A stretch of 64,000 nucleotides of DNA from Virgibacillus oceani (lineage in GTDB: Bacteria > Bacillota > Bacilli > Bacillales > Amphibacillaceae). Shown piece after piece: positions 10,246-19,103 of the stretch. A program made the translations under genes and the position numbers. The stretch lies in assembly GCF_014638995.1 (NCBI RefSeq), contig NZ_BMFR01000008.1:1-64000 (forward strand), read 5' to 3'. The notes under the pieces are model-generated. The model did not search any database, was not told the DNA's origin, and saw only the letters and a program-made list of their open reading frames with translations. Position 1 is the stretch's first letter. The number at the start of each line of letters is the position of its first letter.

Positions 10246-10287
10246 AGGACTGACTTTACAAGATATCTATTATGTCAGTCTTTTTTT
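10246..10287 (+). terminator. Terminator after spo0J
   Basis: A 7-bp GACTGAC/GTCAGTC stem (10248-10254 with 10274-10280) is followed by seven T. The remaining ~220 bp up to 10510 show no gene; they contain a short GCTTTCCGGAAGC palindrome-like stretch near 10375. Confidence 0.8.
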
Positions 10288-10510
10288 GTAGATTATTTTA
10301 TAATAATACGGCGTAATTGCTATGTAGATTTTACATGTTATGATGCTCTTTTACCCGCAGTCAGCATGGACATCGCTTTCCGGAAGCTCAACAATATTCA
10401 CGGAAAGCTAGATGTATTTATGACGCTTTTTAAAAGGGCATTTTTGTATAAAAAAGTAAAGAAATCAGATAAACTATTGATAATAGCTGAGTGCAATAGG
10501 GGATACGTTT

Positions 10511-11662
10511 ATGATATATTTTGACCAAGCTGCATCATCTTTTCCCAAGCCACCCAAGGTAACAGAAAAGATGATCGAAGTAATGAACAATGTGGGAGCT
10601 AATCCCGGCAGAGGAGGACATGCATTAGCCCGTAAAGCAGCAGAAATAGTTCATATGACAAGAAACAAAGCCTCTGAACTGTTCGGATGCAGCAATCCTA
10701 AAAGAGCATTATTTTATCCAAATGCTACAGTAGCGCTAAATCAGGCTATAAAAGGGTTGACTTGGCATGAAGGGGATCATATTATTGCAACTTCATTTGA
10801 ACATAATTCCATCCGCCGCCCACTGGAATATTTAAAACAAAAATATGGCGTCACTGTATCGTATATACAATGGAACGGGGATGAAAAAAAGTTTATACGA
10901 ACTATTAACAATTTCATTCAGCCCCGTACTAAGTTAATTGCTATGACACATGCATCAAATGTCACAGGGGATCTTATTCCAATTAATGGGGTGACAATGC
11001 TTGCTAAAGAAAAGAAAATATTGTCACTCGTAGACGCTTCTCAAACAGCAGGGCATCTACAGATCAATATGAAGAAACAAAGCATTGACATGTTAGCTTT
11101 TCCCGGTCATAAAGGTTTGCTGGGACCACAGGGGACAGGAATGCTGCTGGTGGAGGCTGATGTAGATTTGGAACCGATACACCATGGAGGAACAGGGGCA
11201 TTTTCCGAAAGTCCCGAGCAACCTGAACAATGGCCAGAACGCATGGAAAGTGGAACGTTGAATACACCGGGAATTGCAGGATTATATGCTGCTCTATGCA
11301 CATTTGAGGAACGTGAGGATAAAAATGTTCCACGTGAAACATTTCTTGCTAATCGTTTATACAAAGGGCTAAATGAAATACCAGGGATAACTTGTTATGG
11401 ATCATCCAATGAAGCAAGGATGCCAATTGTAGCCTTTAATGTTAGAGATGCAGATTCACAGGAAATTGCAATGGTATTGGATTCCCATTATGATATTGCA
11501 GTACGGGGCGGGCTGCATTGCAGTCCATTGAGTCATGAAACGTTGGAAACAATAAACCAAGGAGTAGTCAGAGCGAGTTTAAGCAGATATAATACAGAAA
11601 AGGAAGTAGAAACATTTCTAAATGCAATTAAAGAAATTTCAGCGGCATACAACGAACTCTAA
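10511..11662 (+). CDS. Cysteine desulfurase-like aminotransferase class V protein
   Basis: A 383-residue PLP enzyme of the aminotransferase class V/cysteine desulfurase group (the NifS/SufS-like subset with an NPGRGGHALA motif). Visible features are FDQAASSFPKPP at the N-terminus, the THASNVTGD segment, DASQTAGH, the PLP lysine in PGHKGLLGPQGTG and RGGLHCSPL containing a cysteine near the C-terminus. The substrate is unknown; sulfur transfer from cysteine is the family expectation. Residues near position 273 (NVPRET) are encoded by an exact parS, so the gene also carries a segregation site. No Fe-S scaffold gene is adjacent. The next gene starts about 30 bp downstream. Confidence 0.85.
   Translation: MIYFDQAASSFPKPPKVTEKMIEVMNNVGANPGRGGHALARKAAEIVHMTRNKASELFGCSNPKRALFYPNATVALNQAIKGLTWHEGDHIIATSFEHNSIRRPLEYLKQKYGVTVSYIQWNGDEKKFIRTINNFIQPRTKLIAMTHASNVTGDLIPINGVTMLAKEKKILSLVDASQTAGHLQINMKKQSIDMLAFPGHKGLLGPQGTGMLLVEADVDLEPIHHGGTGAFSESPEQPEQWPERMESGTLNTPGIAGLYAALCTFEEREDKNVPRETFLANRLYKGLNEIPGITCYGSSNEARMPIVAFNVRDADSQEIAMVLDSHYDIAVRGGLHCSPLSHETLETINQGVVRASLSRYNTEKEVETFLNAIKEISAAYNEL
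11326..11341. promoter_or_regulatory. parS: parS site inside a coding sequence
   Basis: A second exact TGTTCCACGTGAAACA, within the cysteine desulfurase-like gene and 3.9 kb from the first. The flanks match too (AA before, TTTCT after both copies). Bacillus parS sites are often inside genes. Confidence 0.97.
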
Positions 11663-11692
11663 CAACATAGGGCAGACAATGGAGATGTGGGT

Positions 11693-12400
11693 ATGGTTTT
11701 ATTTGGAACTTTAGTAAATGGTGCATGTATAATAGTAGGAAGTATAATAGGATTATTTTTCACAAAAATACCAGAGCGGTTTAAGGAAACAGTCATGCAT
11801 GGAATAGGATTGGCTGTAGTATTAATCGGCATGCAGATGGCTTTTTCAACAGAGTCTATTATAGTCGTCCTAATGAGCTTACTTAGCGGCGCAATAATAG
11901 GTGAATTTATCCATGTTGAGGAAGGGTTAAACCGGTTGGGGAATTGGATTGGCAGCAAGTTTACCACTGCTAATGAAGATTTTAGTATGGCACAGGGCTT
12001 CATAACAGCCTCACTTATTTTTGGAATAGGGGCAATGTCTATTATTGGTGCGTTGGACAGCGGGATAAGAGGGGATCATGAAGTACTAATTACGAAAGGG
12101 GTAATTGATGGATTCGTCGCGCTTGTCTTAACAACAACTTTAGGATATGGTGTGATTTTTTCGGTATTTTCAGTAGTGCTGTATGAAGGGACGATTGCAA
12201 TATTAGCAACTCAAATAGACAATTGGATGTCTGAAGCCTTTTTAAATGGCTTCATAACTGAGCTTACTTCGGTGGGTGGTTTATTGATTATCGCCATCGG
12301 TTTGAATCTATTAAATCTCATGAAAATTAGAGTGGGGAATCTATTGCCTGCCCTTATTACAGTTGGTATTATTTATTATTTCTATGAATTATTTGTATGA
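11693..12400 (+). CDS. DUF554 family membrane protein
   Basis: The protein is about 235 residues with six to seven hydrophobic segments. It starts VLFGTLVNGACIIVGSIIG, the glycine-rich opening typical of DUF554 membrane proteins (YdfK/YqgA type) of unknown function. Other family features are QMAF after the second helix, SGAIIGE, and FGIGAMSIIGALDSGIRGD in the middle. I prefer ATG 11693, 8 bases after GGAG; the GTG at 11687 is too close to that site. It is probably co-transcribed with the upstream desulfurase-like gene and ends at a strong terminator. Confidence 0.85.
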   Translation: MVLFGTLVNGACIIVGSIIGLFFTKIPERFKETVMHGIGLAVVLIGMQMAFSTESIIVVLMSLLSGAIIGEFIHVEEGLNRLGNWIGSKFTTANEDFSMAQGFITASLIFGIGAMSIIGALDSGIRGDHEVLITKGVIDGFVALVLTTTLGYGVIFSVFSVVLYEGTIAILATQIDNWMSEAFLNGFITELTSVGGLLIIAIGLNLLNLMKIRVGNLLPALITVGIIYYFYELFV

Positions 12401-12409
12401 TTTTAAATT

Positions 12410-12446
12410 AAAATGTCACCAAACGTATAATTTTGGTGACATTTTT
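12410..12446. terminator. Bidirectional terminator
   Basis: A stem of about 14 bp (12410-12423 with 12431-12444) is flanked by A and T runs. It can end both the DUF554 gene and the convergent ArsB-like gene. Confidence 0.85.
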
Positions 12447-12538
12447 AGTACAACACTATTTTAATGAAGCAATTCACGAATTTCCCTTAGTCAGATCTTA
12501 TACTTCTGACCTCTAAAAGGAAAGACCAGGTTTTGTCC

Positions 12539-13894
12539 TTAAACAAATACTAGCTGAATCCAATAATACAATAACATTAACGTAACAATTGTTGTAATCG
12601 GTATAACCAATAGTGAAACTTGTAAATAATCTTTCCATTTAATTTTAATCTTATATTGTTTCAGAATATATATCCAGATAAGGGAGGCAAGTGTTCCAAT
12701 CGGTAATAATAAAGATCCTATATCACTTCCAATAATGTTTGCAAGGTAGATAGTTTTTAATGTAATAGGATCAAGACCCATATCCGTTAATGTTATAGTT
12801 CCTATCATTAATGCAGGGTGGTTATTAAAAAGGTTGGAGAGAATGGATACCAATCCACCCATAATAAAACTTGCTTGCAACAAACCCTGACTTACGATAG
12901 GTTCACAAAATCTTACTAGCATCGCTGTTAGACCAGCATTATGCAAGCCATAAATGATAACATACATGGAGAACGCAAATACTAAAATGTGCCAAGGTGT
13001 TTTCTTTAAAATATCTAATGGATTAATCCCTAACTGGTACCATCTAAATAGCAGTAAAATTACTGATCCAAGTACTGCTACCAATTCAATGGGGATAGAA
13101 AGATAGGATGCAACAAAGAGCAAACAACGCAGGATGAATACAAAAAGCAAAATCCTTAACATGAGCTTTGTTCGTTTTCTTTTTGTTTCAACAGAAATGG
13201 TTCTTTTCAATGGATGAAATCGTTTTGTGAAAAAAATATCTTCTATATAGTGAATGGAACCTGGCAAAGTTTTTGGAAGCTTCCTCTTTACTAATATGAA
13301 CATAAGCCATGACATAAATATCAACCCTAATGTTGCAGGTACAAATATCATTGCTGTATGCATGTAAAGTGACATATCGACTATTTCAAGTGCAATTAAA
13401 TTTACAATATTGCTTACCCCAACTGGTGCACTAGAAGCTGTTGCAATCAATGCCCCTGTCAATAGATAAGGAATCATTTGATGTGGCTTTAAACGGAGAT
13501 TCTTGAGGAGTAAAATGAGAATAGGGGTTGTAATCAAGATACTGCCATCATTGTTAAATAAGAGTGTCATTAAAAAACATAGCAGCTGAATGTACCAATA
13601 TAAACGGTACCCTGAACCTTTTGCCAAGGTTGCAAGTCGTGCTGCAGCCCAGTGGAAAAAACCAAAACTCTGCAGTGTTACTGCCATCACTATTGTTGCG
13701 ATAATAGTGATAGATGCACCGCCAATTTTACTAATTATATCAGTAACATCTCCATATGATACCTGCCCTGTCAGTACGATAATCAAAGCTCCAATTGATG
13801 CTGGCCATGCTTCGTTGATCCCACGCGGTCTCCAAAATATGACTACCATGGTCAAAAGGAAAATCAGAATAGTAAAGCCAATTCCGAAAGCCAT
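12539..13894 (-). CDS. ArsB-like ion transporter (paralog 1)
   Basis: A 451-residue membrane protein with roughly ten to twelve hydrophobic segments, of the ArsB/NhaD ion transporter superfamily (arsenical pump membrane protein group). Characteristic stretches are FFNNDGS-like LLFNNDGSILITTPI, LLTGALIATASSAP, SNIVNLIAL and, near the C-terminus, NLFNNHPALMIG and ANIIGSDIGSLLLPIGTLASLIW. The start has AAAGGAG 8 bases upstream. There is no arsR or arsC nearby, so arsenite export is not supported by context; the true substrate is unknown. A clear paralog lies at 20686-22038. Confidence 0.85.
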   Translation of the reverse strand: MAFGIGFTILIFLLTMVVIFWRPRGINEAWPASIGALIIVLTGQVSYGDVTDIISKIGGASITIIATIVMAVTLQSFGFFHWAAARLATLAKGSGYRLYWYIQLLCFLMTLLFNNDGSILITTPILILLLKNLRLKPHQMIPYLLTGALIATASSAPVGVSNIVNLIALEIVDMSLYMHTAMIFVPATLGLIFMSWLMFILVKRKLPKTLPGSIHYIEDIFFTKRFHPLKRTISVETKRKRTKLMLRILLFVFILRCLLFVASYLSIPIELVAVLGSVILLLFRWYQLGINPLDILKKTPWHILVFAFSMYVIIYGLHNAGLTAMLVRFCEPIVSQGLLQASFIMGGLVSILSNLFNNHPALMIGTITLTDMGLDPITLKTIYLANIIGSDIGSLLLPIGTLASLIWIYILKQYKIKIKWKDYLQVSLLVIPITTIVTLMLLYYWIQLVFV

Positions 13895-14264
13895 GATAAT
13901 TCTCCTTTCAAAATCTTAAGACACGTGTACGCGTATCAATTCCTTTTATTGTTCGCTCTAGTTAACTAATCACTTAGGACTGATAACAAGGTAATATAAA
14001 TACCTAGCAGATAATAGAAAACGTAAGTGTCTTTCTTTCTATTTAATATATTCTCCCTATATGAAAGTGCTTGGATTTAAGCGTAAATCCGTTAAAATGT
14101 GTGATTGTAACTCTAGTAAAACTGTCCGTTAATGATGCTTTAATTAGTCACATTTCCACCACTTAACGGAATTTCTAGTAATACTGTCTATAGAGATAGA
14201 TTTACCTGCAAGATAATAGCCTGCTAACTATCGTCACTTTATAAAAAAAACAAAAAAGCACACA
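13895..14264. other. Intergenic region with direct and inverted repeats
   Basis: About 370 bp with no ORF of note between the ArsB-like gene and yyaC. It holds an imperfect 15-bp direct repeat (TCTAGTAAAACTGTC at 14112-14126 and TCTAGTAATACTGTC at 14174-14188). An inverted pair CGTTAA/TTAACG lies within the same stretch. It may contain the promoter and operator of the divergent minus-strand permease gene. Confidence 0.35.
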
Positions 14265-14265
14265 A

Positions 14266-14301
14266 AAAAACGTCTGGAATATTTAAATTCCAAACGTTTT
14301 T
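14266..14301 (-). terminator. Terminator after yyaC
   Basis: A stem of about 15 bp with one mismatch (14266-14280 with 14287-14301) is flanked by A runs on the left, which read as T on the minus strand. It sits 30 bp beyond the yyaC stop. Confidence 0.8.
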
Positions 14302-14331
14302 GTTTCTTATTGTTTTAACAGGTTCCAGCTA

Positions 14332-14955
14332 TTACATATCCGCTATATTCTGTGTTAATGGTGGTGCAATGGTTGCGGGAAAAGACCGACTATAGCATAA
14401 GCGTCTATCAATCTCCTCTAAAATCGCTGCCATTTTCTTTGCCATCTCAACAACTACGGATAGCCTTGTGTTTTGCAAAATCGAATATTCCATAAAGCCG
14501 CTTATATTGACTACTCCGGTAACATGAATATCTCCAATGGAAGGCAGTGGTTTATTTAATGCCGCTCCTGGCTTCAAAGGACCCTCTCCGGTGATAATAC
14601 AGCCAACGGAGGTGCTCTTCCCCAGGCATGCATCAATTGCAATTATATAGGGGTCTCTATGCTGTTCTGTGATCAGTTTTATATAACCTTCAAGGTTCGT
14701 TGCATGGACTGGTTCTTGTAACGTACCATATACAGTCATATGCTTGGGTTTCATTTCAGAAAAAAAGGAACCAGTTAATGGGCCGAGAGCATCTCCAGTA
14801 GATCGATCTGTCCCAATACAAACTACTACATACTCACGAGGTATCTCAGGAAGCCATGAAATAATTTTTTCTGAAATGGTGGTAATCAAGTCCGGATTCG
14901 TATGTAGTACCTTCATATTATCATTTTTTGCTGCAAAACCTGTTTTTAGATTCAT
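14332..14955 (-). CDS. yyaC: Spore protease-like protein YyaC
   Basis: A 207-residue protein of the YyaC family (DUF1256), related to germination protease GPR and found in spore formers. The core shows VCIGTDRSTGDALGPLTG, the family's most conserved stretch, then IAIDACLGKSTSVG, GPLKPGAAL and a segment with GVVNISGFMEYSILQNTRL. A GGAGG site precedes the ATG. In Bacillus subtilis yyaC also lies between spo0J and ychF, so the position is conserved. Its role in sporulation is not defined. It is divergent from ykvI. Confidence 0.92.
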   Translation of the reverse strand: MNLKTGFAAKNDNMKVLHTNPDLITTISEKIISWLPEIPREYVVVCIGTDRSTGDALGPLTGSFFSEMKPKHMTVYGTLQEPVHATNLEGYIKLITEQHRDPYIIAIDACLGKSTSVGCIITGEGPLKPGAALNKPLPSIGDIHVTGVVNISGFMEYSILQNTRLSVVVEMAKKMAAILEEIDRRLCYSRSFPATIAPPLTQNIADM

Positions 14956-15043
14956 AGCTTATCCTCCACATACATATTGGTATAAGTATACGAACAAATT
15001 ACTTTTTCTATACATACATCATAAAAATATTGGAGGAAATTCC

Positions 15044-16066
15044 ATGTGGAGAGCTGGATTGAAGTGGATGTTTTTAATCATTGGAACAACAATTGGTGCA
15101 GGATATGCATCCGGAAGGGAACTGTGGCAATTTTTTGGGCATGAAAGTGGACTAGCCATCCTTCTGTTTGCTGTGTTCTTCTCGATCTCATGCTTCGTTA
15201 TTATGAAAATAAGTTTTCAAAGAAAGTCAACCGATTACCTTCCCGTTCTTCGGGACATTGTAGGAAATAAATTAACCGGTATCTATGATGTGATGATTTT
15301 TTTATATTTGTTTACGACAACAGTTGTTATGCTTGCAGGCAGCGGTGCAACTGGACAGGCATTTAACGTGTCCTATTGGTGGGGAGTACTTGTAATTGCA
15401 GCTGCACTTATTCTGCTGTTTGTAAAAGATATAAGCGGATTATTATCTATGAATCAATTTATTCTACCATTATTACTTAGTGGCCTTATCTATATTTTAT
15501 TGTTGTTTACGTTTGATCAGAAGCTTTCACTTTTTTCGCATTGGCATGAACAGCGGAATTGGACTGCTGCATTTCCATTCACGGCTCTAAATATTTTGCC
15601 GTTAATCGCAGTATTAGGTGCGATTGGCAATAAGGTTCGTTCTAAAAAGGAAATATGGATTGCAAGTTTAGGAAGCGGCGTTATACTTGGGGTAATTTCA
15701 TATATATATAATAATAGCTTAATCCAAATCGCGGATGAATTGCTATTATATGAAATCCCGTTGTTTGCAATATTAAAGGAATATCCATTTGAAATGCTGG
15801 TTTTTATGTCAATTCTGCTTTGGTTTGCCATTTTTACAACAGCGGCAGCAGGCATTTTGGGAATTGTTACAAGACTTCAGAATCACTTTACGATACCTTT
15901 GTGGCTATTAGTTTTGCTAACCTTGATTGTGATGGTTCCATTAACAACAGTGGGCTTCTCTACATTAATAACGTATATTTATCCAATTTACGGACTATTG
16001 AATCTATATGTCTTATCTCGTTTGCTGTTATACCCCATTTGGAATAAACTGGATAAAAGGGTGTGA
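15044..16066 (+). CDS. YkvI family membrane transporter-like protein
   Basis: A 340-residue membrane protein with about ten hydrophobic segments and an opening LIIGTTIGAGYASGREL, the glycine-rich first helix seen in LeuT/APC-type transporters and in Bacillus YkvI. The substrate is unknown. The start ATG 15044 follows GGAGG at 15032. An in-frame opening further upstream (from 14744) overlaps yyaC on the other strand and has no ribosome-binding site, so I reject it. mscS follows after 107 bp. Confidence 0.82.
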   Translation: MWRAGLKWMFLIIGTTIGAGYASGRELWQFFGHESGLAILLFAVFFSISCFVIMKISFQRKSTDYLPVLRDIVGNKLTGIYDVMIFLYLFTTTVVMLAGSGATGQAFNVSYWWGVLVIAAALILLFVKDISGLLSMNQFILPLLLSGLIYILLLFTFDQKLSLFSHWHEQRNWTAAFPFTALNILPLIAVLGAIGNKVRSKKEIWIASLGSGVILGVISYIYNNSLIQIADELLLYEIPLFAILKEYPFEMLVFMSILLWFAIFTTAAAGILGIVTRLQNHFTIPLWLLVLLTLIVMVPLTTVGFSTLITYIYPIYGLLNLYVLSRLLLYPIWNKLDKRV

Positions 16067-16173
16067 TGAAAATAATCTTGCTCTTTTCTTTTAATAATCC
16101 CTATATTGTTGTAAAATTTATTCATATATTGGAGTTAATCCATTTCAACTTACTAGATTTTGGAGGGTATAAC

Positions 16174-17079
16174 GTGGATAATTTCATCGATTTATGGGAT
16201 TATATTACAGGTCCGGAACTGTGGAAAGCAATTGGTGAAGGCCTTTTTAGGATAATTATAATAATAGTACTATCAATGATCGTTGTTCGAGTTGGTAAAA
16301 AGATAATCGATCGTTTATTTCAAAATAAACAACGGGGTCCATTTCAAATAACAGAGCGCAGGGAAACTACTCTGAAAAAACTAGTACACAATATGCTGAC
16401 GTATACGGTTTACTTTGCAGCAATAATCATGATTCTCGATAATGCCTTTGGCTTTAAGGTTGGTGCACTTCTGGCTGGTGCTGGTGTTGCTGGACTGGCA
16501 ATTGGTTTTGGTGCACAAAGCCTGGTCAAGGATATTATCTCCGGATTCTTTATTATTTTTGAAGATCAATTCTCTGTTGGTGATTATATTTTCACCTCGA
16601 ATGCTGAAGGTACTGTTGAGGAAATTGGCATTCGTACAACTAAAATTAAAAGCTGGACAGGCGAGCAGCATGTCATTCCAAACGGCAATATAACACAGGT
16701 TACAAACTATTCCGTTCATAATGGCTTAGCAGTTATTGATATAAACGTTCCATACGAGAGTGATGTAGTAGCTGCGGAAAGAATTATTAACGATTTGGCT
16801 CAGGAGCTGCCGGGCAAATATGAACAGATTGTCGGTGTTCCTGAAATTATTGGTGTACAAACGCTTGAGTTGTCTCATTATGTTATTCGCGTAACTGCCG
16901 AAACACTGCCGGTATATCAATGGGCAGGTGCTAGGGTCATCAGAAGAGAGGTGAAGGAGCGGCTTTATAATGCGGGCATTGAAATCCCATCACCGCGCCT
17001 TGTTATGTATTCACGCAATGAAAGTCCAACAGCACTTGAAATGGATAGTGTACAGGAAAGGGATCAAGAGAGAGAATAG
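16174..17079 (+). CDS. Small-conductance mechanosensitive channel, MscS family
   Basis: A 301-residue MscS-type channel that opens on membrane tension to release solutes on osmotic downshock. Two N-terminal hydrophobic helices lead to the pore helix, recognisable as VGALLAGAGVAGLAIGFGAQ, then the beta domain with FEDQFSVGDYI and the IRTTKIKSWTGEQHVIPNG segment. I choose GTG 16174 behind GGAGGG; the open frame begins upstream at 16063 but lacks a site. The yyzM gene follows 17 bp later, a common pairing upstream of ychF in Bacillaceae. Confidence 0.93.
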   Translation: MDNFIDLWDYITGPELWKAIGEGLFRIIIIIVLSMIVVRVGKKIIDRLFQNKQRGPFQITERRETTLKKLVHNMLTYTVYFAAIIMILDNAFGFKVGALLAGAGVAGLAIGFGAQSLVKDIISGFFIIFEDQFSVGDYIFTSNAEGTVEEIGIRTTKIKSWTGEQHVIPNGNITQVTNYSVHNGLAVIDINVPYESDVVAAERIINDLAQELPGKYEQIVGVPEIIGVQTLELSHYVIRVTAETLPVYQWAGARVIRREVKERLYNAGIEIPSPRLVMYSRNESPTALEMDSVQERDQERE

Positions 17080-17095
17080 AAGGTAGGTATGATTT

Positions 17096-17293
17096 ATGGC
17101 TGATAAACAGTTTGCTTTAAATGATGTGGTTCAAATGAAGAAGCAGCATCCATGTGGCGAGAATCGGTGGAAAATAATCCGTATGGGTATGGATATACGG
17201 ATTAAATGCCTTGGATGTGACCATAGTGTACTTATACCCCGTAAGGATTTTACGAAAAAGCTGAAAAAGATTCTTGAAAAGGCGGAAGAATAG
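17096..17293 (+). CDS. yyzM: DUF951 family small protein YyzM
   Basis: A 65-residue protein of the DUF951 family, small conserved proteins of Firmicutes with no known role. It has the typical VVQMKKQHPCG opening and a KCLGCDHSVLIPR segment; three cysteines suggest possible metal binding (inference). It follows the MscS gene by 17 bp and precedes ychF, the conserved Bacillus context. A strong terminator follows. Confidence 0.9.
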   Translation: MADKQFALNDVVQMKKQHPCGENRWKIIRMGMDIRIKCLGCDHSVLIPRKDFTKKLKKILEKAEE

Positions 17294-17368
17294 CTAAAAA
17301 AATTTTTTTACACGAATAATACGGATTTGTTTCGATTTAATAGATAGATAATATGTTTTTGATAACGG

Positions 17369-17416
17369 AAAAGCAAAAATAGACATGGAAACATGTTTAT
17401 TTTTGCTTTTTCTTTA
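17369..17416 (+). terminator. Terminator after yyzM
   Basis: A 13-bp outer stem (17369-17381 with 17398-17410) with a further CATG...CATG inner pair is followed by T-rich sequence. It ends the ykvI-mscS-yyzM unit. Confidence 0.8.
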
Positions 17417-17417
17417 C

Positions 17418-17445
17418 TTGTCAATTTGTGTGCTTGTATTATAAT
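17418..17445 (+). promoter_or_regulatory. Promoter of ychF
   Basis: TTGTCA at 17418-17423 and TATAAT at 17440-17445 are 16 bp apart, about 50 bp before the ychF start. Confidence 0.7.
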
Positions 17446-17497
17446 TGGTAAGACGAACGCGTTCAGATGAATGAATCCTTAAGGAGTGAAAGTTTAC

Positions 17498-18598
17498 ATG
17501 TCTCTTACAGCAGGAATTGTCGGTCTTCCCAATGTTGGAAAATCAACACTATTTAATGCAATTACACAGGCGGGAGCAGAAGCAGCAAACTATCCTTTTG
17601 CTACAATTGATCCCAATGTGGGTATTGTGGAAGTACCGGACAATCGCTTAAATAAATTAACAGAATTAGTAAATCCAAAGAAAACAGTGCCAACAACATT
17701 TGAGTTTACTGACATTGCAGGAATTGTAAAGGGTGCAAGCAAAGGGGAAGGATTAGGAAACCAATTTCTGTCCCATATACGTCAAGTAGATGCAATCTGC
17801 CAAGTTGTACGTTGTTTTGTTGACGAGAATATCACACATGTATCTGGCAAAATTGACCCAATTGATGATATTGAAATCATCAATTTAGAGTTAATCCTAG
17901 CTGACCTTGAAACTGTCAACAAACGATTTCAGCGGGTTGAAAAGTTAGCAAGACAAAAAGATAAGGAAGCTCTGGCAGAGTATGATGTGCTTGTAAACTT
18001 AAAAGAGGGTTTTGAGGGTGAAAAACCAGCAAGGGCCTTAGACTTCACGGAAGAACAGTGGAAGGTTGTAAAAGGTCTCCATTTGTTAACAAGCAAGCCA
18101 ATTTTGTATGTGGCGAATGTAAGTGAGGAAGAAGTTGCAGAGCCAGACTCAAACGAAAATGTTCAAAAGGTCAGGAAATATGCAGCAAATGAAAATGCAG
18201 AAGTAATCGTAGTCTGTGCCAAGATTGAGGAAGAAATTGCTGAATTGGATCAGGACGAAAAAGAAATGTTCCTGGAGGATTTAGGCATTTCCGAATCTGG
18301 CCTGGACAAGCTTATTAAGGCATCTTACAGCTTATTGGGCTTAGCAACATATTTCACTGCGGGAGTCCAGGAAGTACGTGCATGGACTTTCCGAAAAGGG
18401 ATTAAAGCACCTCAAGCAGCAGGAATTATTCATACCGACTTTGAAAGAGGCTTCATTCGTGCTGAAACTGTTTCATATGAAGACCTTGTTAGTGCTGGCA
18501 CAATGGCCAAAGCACGCGAAAATGGAAAAGTTCGTTTAGAAGGTAAGGAATACATCGTAAAGGATGGAGATGTTATACATTTCCGGTTTAACGTATAA
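17498..18598 (+). CDS. ychF: Redox-regulated ATPase YchF
   Basis: YchF (EngD/YyaF) is an Obg-family P-loop NTPase that prefers ATP and associates with ribosomes. The 366-residue length is exactly typical. P-loop GLPNVGKST is at 9-17, followed by FTDIAGIVKGASKGEGLGNQ, the ANVSE motif that replaces NKxD, and a C-terminal TGS domain (RAWTFRKG, GDVIHFRFNV). ATG 17498 follows AAGGAG; the GTG at 17486 lies within that site. It has its own promoter, and rpsF follows behind a separate promoter. Confidence 0.97.
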   Translation: MSLTAGIVGLPNVGKSTLFNAITQAGAEAANYPFATIDPNVGIVEVPDNRLNKLTELVNPKKTVPTTFEFTDIAGIVKGASKGEGLGNQFLSHIRQVDAICQVVRCFVDENITHVSGKIDPIDDIEIINLELILADLETVNKRFQRVEKLARQKDKEALAEYDVLVNLKEGFEGEKPARALDFTEEQWKVVKGLHLLTSKPILYVANVSEEEVAEPDSNENVQKVRKYAANENAEVIVVCAKIEEEIAELDQDEKEMFLEDLGISESGLDKLIKASYSLLGLATYFTAGVQEVRAWTFRKGIKAPQAAGIIHTDFERGFIRAETVSYEDLVSAGTMAKARENGKVRLEGKEYIVKDGDVIHFRFNV

Positions 18599-18663
18599 TT
18601 TGCGGGCTTGCATGTTTTCCGGTTTGAATTATTAAGTAGCGTAAAGAAGGATCTCTCGAAAAG

Positions 18664-18692
18664 TTGTTTTTTTGTAAATGATTTGGTATAAT
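18664..18692 (+). promoter_or_regulatory. Promoter of the rpsF operon
   Basis: TTGTTT at 18664-18669 and TATAAT at 18687-18692 are 17 bp apart. The first transcribed bases lie just upstream of the structured leader. Confidence 0.75.
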
Positions 18693-18702
18693 ACACTATT
18701 GT

Positions 18703-18790
18703 GAGTAATTACTAAAGAATTACTCCTTGCTCCTTTATTGAAAAGCTGCTAGCTTATCAAAAAAAGGAGCCGCTAAGACCAAAAGGAGGT
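18703..18790 (+). ncRNA. Structured leader of rpsF, S6:S18-type candidate
   Basis: The 5' leader of rpsF folds into an 8-bp stem (GCTCCTTT 18729-18736 with AAAGGAGC 18763-18770) with an inner AAGCT/AGCTT hairpin. It is followed at once by CCGCTAAGACC before the ribosome-binding site. An AGTAATT/AATTACT hairpin precedes it. Many rpsF-ssb-rpsR leaders carry an autoregulatory motif bound by the S6:S18 protein pair, in which an unpaired CCG is important. The position and CCG fit, but I have not matched the full consensus. Confidence 0.55.
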
Positions 18791-18797
18791 GTAACGG

Positions 18798-19088
18798 ATG
18801 AGAAAATACGAAATCATGTATATCATCCGCCCAGACATGGAAGAGGAAGCGAAAACCGCTTTAATGGAACGTTTCCACAAAATCTTAACAGATAATGGCG
18901 CGGAGATTGCGAAAGTTGATGAAAAAGGCAAGAAACGTCTTGCTTATGAAATTCAAGACTATCGTGATGGATACTATGTAGTTGTTAATTTCACTAGCGG
19001 TGAAGAAGCAATTAATGAATTTGACCGTCTTGCGAAATTCTCTGATGACATTATTCGTCATATGGCAATTCGAGAAGAAGATCAATAA
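18798..19088 (+). CDS. rpsF: 30S ribosomal protein S6
   Basis: S6 binds the central domain of 16S rRNA as a heterodimer with S18, encoded two genes downstream. The 96-residue protein starts [17 protein letters not shown], has [18 protein letters not shown] in the middle and ends [10 protein letters not shown], all typical. A perfect AAAGGAGGTG precedes the ATG. It heads the conserved rpsF-ssb-rpsR operon, behind a leader that may allow S6:S18 feedback. Confidence 0.98.
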   Translation: MRKYEIMYIIRPDMEEEAKTALMERFHKILTDNGAEIAKVDEKGKKRLAYEIQDYRDGYYVVVNFTSGEEAINEFDRLAKFSDDIIRHMAIREEDQ

Positions 19089-19103
19089 TAAGGAGTGGTT
19101 CTG

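Noticed and set aside
13921..13935. ACACGTGT as a further parS
   Set aside because: Only the central CACGTG is shared; the flanks do not match parS or NBS.
14744..15043. N-terminal extension of the YkvI-like protein
   Set aside because: It overlaps yyaC on the opposite strand and lacks a ribosome-binding site, while GGAGG precedes ATG 15044.
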